From: Oscheius dolichura
Lineage: Eukaryota > Nematoda > Chromadorea > Rhabditida > Rhabditidae
Reading direction: 5' to 3'
DNA length: 64,000 bases
Assembly (NCBI GenBank): GCA_932521035.1
Contig: OW051497.1
Span: 11,098,001-11,162,000, forward strand
The translations under genes and the position numbers were made by a program. Every line of letters begins with the position of its first letter. The first letter of the stretch is position 1. This document shows, piece by piece, positions 60,980 to 64,000 of this stretch. Below the pieces are notes generated by a model. It did no database searches. It worked only from the letters and a program-made list of their open reading frames with translations, and was not told where the DNA came from.

Positions 60980-61377
60980 ATGTTTTTGCGCCCCAACAAA
61001 AAGAGACATCAGTTACATTATATGATCGACAACCCTCAGGAAGGTAAGCGATATTTATTCTAATTATACTAGGAGTCAACGGGGGAAAATAATTTTGGTT
61101 ATGTTCTCTTAAATTGTTAATTATTCCAGGGAGGTTGTCAAGAAAAAGGAAGAAACTGAAGGACGCTCTTCGTTCACATCTTTCTACAAATTTATGCTTC
61201 AGAGAGGACTTTGCTGATTTTAAGTCAATCTCATCACTAATCACTAGTTCGTCCCTTGCATTGGAACCCGGTAATTCACCTTTTTCAGTCGAAAATGGCT
61301 CTCAATGTCAATCGTTCTATTACCGACCCATTCTACCGCTACAAAATGCCCAAGCTTCTGGCGAAGGTAGAGGGTAA
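60980..61377 (+). CDS. possible spliced upstream ORF overlapping the eIF5 start
   Basis: Two segments, 60980-61043 and 61130-61377, join in phase over an 86-nt intron (GTAAGC donor, TTATTCCAG acceptor) to give 103 codons. Reading begins [20 protein letters not shown], continues [20 protein letters not shown], and stops at 61377, 83 nt inside the eIF5 CDS in another frame. Its ATG has T at -3 and T at +4 (very poor context), whereas the eIF5 ATG has A at -3 and G at +4 (good context). It could be a regulatory uORF rather than a functional protein. TTTTTCAG at 61288 could be a trans-splice site that removes it from mature eIF5 mRNA. Confidence 0.3.
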
Positions 61378-62778
61378 AGGAAATGGCATCAAAACCGTCA
61401 TAGCCAATATGGCGGATATTGCCAAGGCTCTCGAGCGTCCAGCCATGTGTGAGTGGATCCTTGATGTATGTGTGACGGAGCCTATTTTTTAGATACTACC
61501 AAATTCTTCGGCTGTGAACTGGGAGCCCAGACAAATTTCGATGCCAAGAACGAGCGCTACATCGTGAACGGTGAACACGATGCCAACAAGCTCCAGGATC
61601 TTCTCGATTACTTCATCAAGAAGTTTGTTCTCTGTCCTGCTTGCGATAATCCGGAAACAACTTTAGTAAGCCGCCCACCACATTGACCTTTTTGTTAATT
61701 ATAGAGTGTCCGTCGTAATCAAATCCACAGCAAGTGCAAAGCGTGTGGTCACTCTTTCGTCATCGACAATCGTCATAAGCTGTCAAGTTACATCGTAAAG
61801 AACCCTCCTAAAGTAGAGATAGATTTCTCTCTGGCAAAACAAAAGGGCATTCCTAAGAAGGAGGAAGATGATCTAGATCGCGTAAGTGCCTACAATTAGG
61901 GTGCAAGATCATATGCGGTTACAGTCAAGCGATGACATCGATGAGGACGATGACTGGGCGCCCGAGCCACTGACCGAAAGCGAGAAACTCACAGCTGGGA
62001 TAGGAAAGTTGGTCATCGATAAGGACCTGGAAAAAAGCGTTGACGAACGTTTGGACATGATGGAGAAGTTTTTCATCAAGGCCAAAGACCTGGGCACTGT
62101 CGGGGACGGGAAGGTAACACTCTGCTTCTGACTATTAATAGATATATGTTCAGGCAATACTTGACGAAGCCGAGCGTCTTGATGTCAAGCAAAAAGCAGT
62201 TCTTGTCCTGGCCGTGACTCTGCTCGATGAGAACATCCTCAAGGAGAAACAAATACAACGCTACAAAAAGGCATTCTTTCGTTTCACCATAAACGATAAG
62301 AAGGTTCGAAAGTCTTCGTTTTCCTTTTCATTGGGGTCATTTCCAGGCACAACGTTATCTACTGGGAGGCATTGAAATGCTCATCATTCGCCATGAAAAA
62401 GAGCTCCTTCCATTTGCTGCCCATGTCGTCAAGGCGTTTTACGATGAGGACATTCTAGAAGAGGACGCCATTCTCGCTTGGGGAGAGAAGGTCATTCAAG
62501 CATAATAAGTCTCTAACATAGTCGAACTTCAGCCATCTTCGAAATATGTCAACAAGTCACAGTCGAAGAAGGTCATCGAGAAGTGTGACAAACTGTTGAC
62601 CTGGTTACGAGAGGCCGAAGAAGAAGAAGAGAACTCCGAAGATCAGGAGGATGATGAAGTTGCTTTTGAGAATGGGCATCGTAATGGAATAGCCAAGTCC
62701 ACCGTTATTGCCCCACCTCAAGAAGATATCAAGGTCAAAGCCGAAAATGGCGAGGAAATTGACATTGACGATATCTGA
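61295..62778 (+). CDS. eif-5: translation initiation factor eIF5
   Basis: GTPase-activating protein for eIF2 during start-codon recognition; it acts in the 43S/48S pre-initiation complex. Exons: 61295-61448, 61493-61665, 61705-61881, 61925-62113, 62154-62303, 62347-62490, 62533-62778, giving 410 aa. The N-terminus reads [19 protein letters not shown] with Arg15, the catalytic GAP arginine. [16 protein letters not shown] and [13 protein letters not shown] are also conserved. The zinc finger is CPAC with CKAC. An acidic linker ([13 protein letters not shown]) precedes the W2/HEAT domain ([54 protein letters not shown]). The tail after the acidic AA-box is longer than usual, ending [10 protein letters not shown]. 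The start lies seven nt after TTTTTCAG, a likely trans-splice acceptor. Length is close to human (431 aa). Confidence 0.97.
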
Positions 62779-63085
62779 ATACTTTTGTTGTATCAACTAC
62801 TCCCCGCTACTTTATAACTCTCACTTGCTCGCACTCGCACATTTTAACCTGTCGTATATTATGGTCTCTCTCTCTTTAAATTAAAGTAAACTTGTGGGAA
62901 ATGTTTATTAGGGGACTATTAATGCTAGACATAAAGCTATAGACAGGTAAAGGCGGGATAGTAACGAGGATCAGATAGCAATCTAGAAGGGATAGGTTAA
63001 TATGACTGAGGTAACCGGTAGACAGTGGTCCTAAAGACATGGGGTCAAAGAAGAAAGTTGAAGGGCTACACAGTTGATCGGATTA
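62779..63085. other. convergent intergenic region
   Basis: About 300 bp holding the 3' ends of eIF5 (plus) and the acyltransferase gene (minus). No other feature seen. Confidence 0.5.
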
Positions 63086-64000
63086 TTACAAAAGGAGGAT
63101 AAACTTCCATATAGCGCAGAAAATAAAGGAGTATGTCTTGAATTGAAGGTAGGCTGAGAGGAACCAGAAGGCGTACTGTCCAATGATCTTTGTCCACGAG
63201 AAAGTCATTCTCTGGCCATCATCTCCCGGTACAAACTTCCCATTCTTGTAATAATGAGCTGAAAAACATGATTAAACGGTCGCTTTTGGACAATGAACGC
63301 AAAGCGATCGCTTGTTGACCTTCGCGGTCCGAAAAGCCATAAAGGTCCAAAGGGCGGCTTCCTATATTATCAGCGTTTCTCCAAAGAGATAAGGACTCTC
63401 AGTCTTTTCTCAATTTCTCTTAGGGACGGTAAAGAAGAAAGATTTTCAGATACTAACCGAGCATCTTGTCGTTCTCCTCGTACACCTTATACATCCAGTC
63501 ACGAAGCTCCGTATCCGATTCATATGGCACCTGCAATAAATGAGGTTGGTATTTATTCTCTTTTCCTCTACTTACATCTTCTGCGTGGAACACGTTGTAG
63601 TGAACGGCGATGTCGCACTTTTCGCGAGTTCCTAGACCCAACGTCGCCAAACTCAGAGGTATCCCGTTAGGGTAGGCAATGGTGATGTCCAGAATATATT
63701 TTATCGGTGGACGAGTTACTGGAAAAACAGAGTTTAACAATCGATCCCTTGGCTGGCTATCCCCAGTCTTCGGTTCTCTTGATCAACGAGCGCGCTTTGG
63801 GGGCGACCTTCCTCATTACAGCCAACACCCTTTCAGCGTCTTTTTTCTATCCCAACAAAGTACACGAACAATATTATAAGTCAAACATTGCTGCGCTGCT
63901 CTCCCTATGCAGCTGGTCTTTTAACAGGGTCGACTGCAATTGATTTGTCGACCAGCTAGCCCCATAAGCCTATTTGGTTTTCTTGTCTACGACTTTCTTC
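63086..64000 (-). CDS. LPGAT1-like acyltransferase, C-terminal part only
   Basis: Membrane acyltransferase of the AGPAT/LPLAT superfamily, closest by motif to LPGAT1 (acyl-CoA-dependent lysophospholipid acylation at the ER). Visible exons (minus): 63576-63718, 63458-63530, 63086-63258; the 5' part lies beyond the window, and 63719-64000 reads as intron. The encoded segment reads TRPPIKYILDITIAYPNGIP, then SLATLGLGTREKCDIAVHYN, VPYESDTELRDWMYKVYEEN and YYKNGKFVPGDDGQ, and ends with a hydrophobic segment (YAFWFLSAYLQFKTYSFIF) and KFILLL. DITIAYP, the VHYNVF element and the WMY/KM helix correspond to the C-terminal half of LPGAT1. The HX4D motif is not in view. Nematodes have several acl genes; which one this is cannot be told. 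Confidence 0.75.

Noticed and set aside
63707..63943. Plus-strand ORF at the window end
   Set aside because: It overlaps the acceptor and upstream intron of the minus-strand acyltransferase gene; no homology seen, although a small gene cannot be wholly excluded.

Overview
This window is nuclear DNA from a small-genome animal, almost certainly a nematode; I cannot name the genus. The evidence is an srsx-like seven-helix chemoreceptor, a Patched-related (PTR) sterol-sensing-domain protein, a TTLL-15-like ligase and a two-domain RGS protein. Introns are mostly 31-45 nt and end in TTTTCAG, TTTAG or similar acceptors. Gene models were built by hand from reading-frame continuity, splice sites and protein-family conservation. 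In every well-supported gene the exon phases sum correctly.

Layout. 0-4 kb (minus): a chemoreceptor cut by the window edge, a tandem-RGS protein (rgs-3 type), and an unrecognised single-helix, cysteine-rich protein. 6-7.4 kb (plus): calcineurin B. 11.5-14.6 kb (plus): PTR protein. 15.2-17.8 kb (plus): WDR20, the WD40 cofactor of USP12/USP46-type deubiquitinases. 18.0-19.9 kb (minus): TTLL-15-like protein. 21.1-25.1 kb (minus): Smaug/SAMD4-like RNA-binding protein. 25.1-41.5 kb: 16 kb with no gene I can support, which is very unusual next to such compact genes. 41.5-42.2 kb (plus): PPP1R14/CPI-17-like PP1 inhibitor. 45.5-48.35 kb (plus): TMEM55/PIP4P-like zinc-ribbon, two-helix membrane protein. 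48.7-50.0 kb (minus): secreted pepsin-type aspartic protease with a GATA/TATA promoter. 50.7-51.2 kb (plus): candidate unrecognised gene. 52.9-58.9 kb (plus): alpha-actinin. 61.3-62.8 kb (plus): eIF5, preceded by a possible regulatory overlapping ORF. 63.1-64 kb (minus): LPGAT1-like acyltransferase, cut by the window edge.

There is no operon-like pathway cluster. Several genes could matter in muscle or neurons (alpha-actinin, calcineurin B, CPI-17-like inhibitor, RGS, chemoreceptor), but that shared theme is inference. The observations most worth following up are: (1) a duplicated alpha-actinin exon that carries its own stop codon and AATAAA and would yield an actin-binding-domain-only isoform; (2) the 16-kb gene-free block with a purine/pyrimidine strand switch near 38.8 kb; (3) a TTLL intron that appears to begin with GA instead of GT; (4) a spliced ORF in poor start context overlapping the eIF5 start; (5) two perfect hairpins inside the one long intron of the RGS gene.
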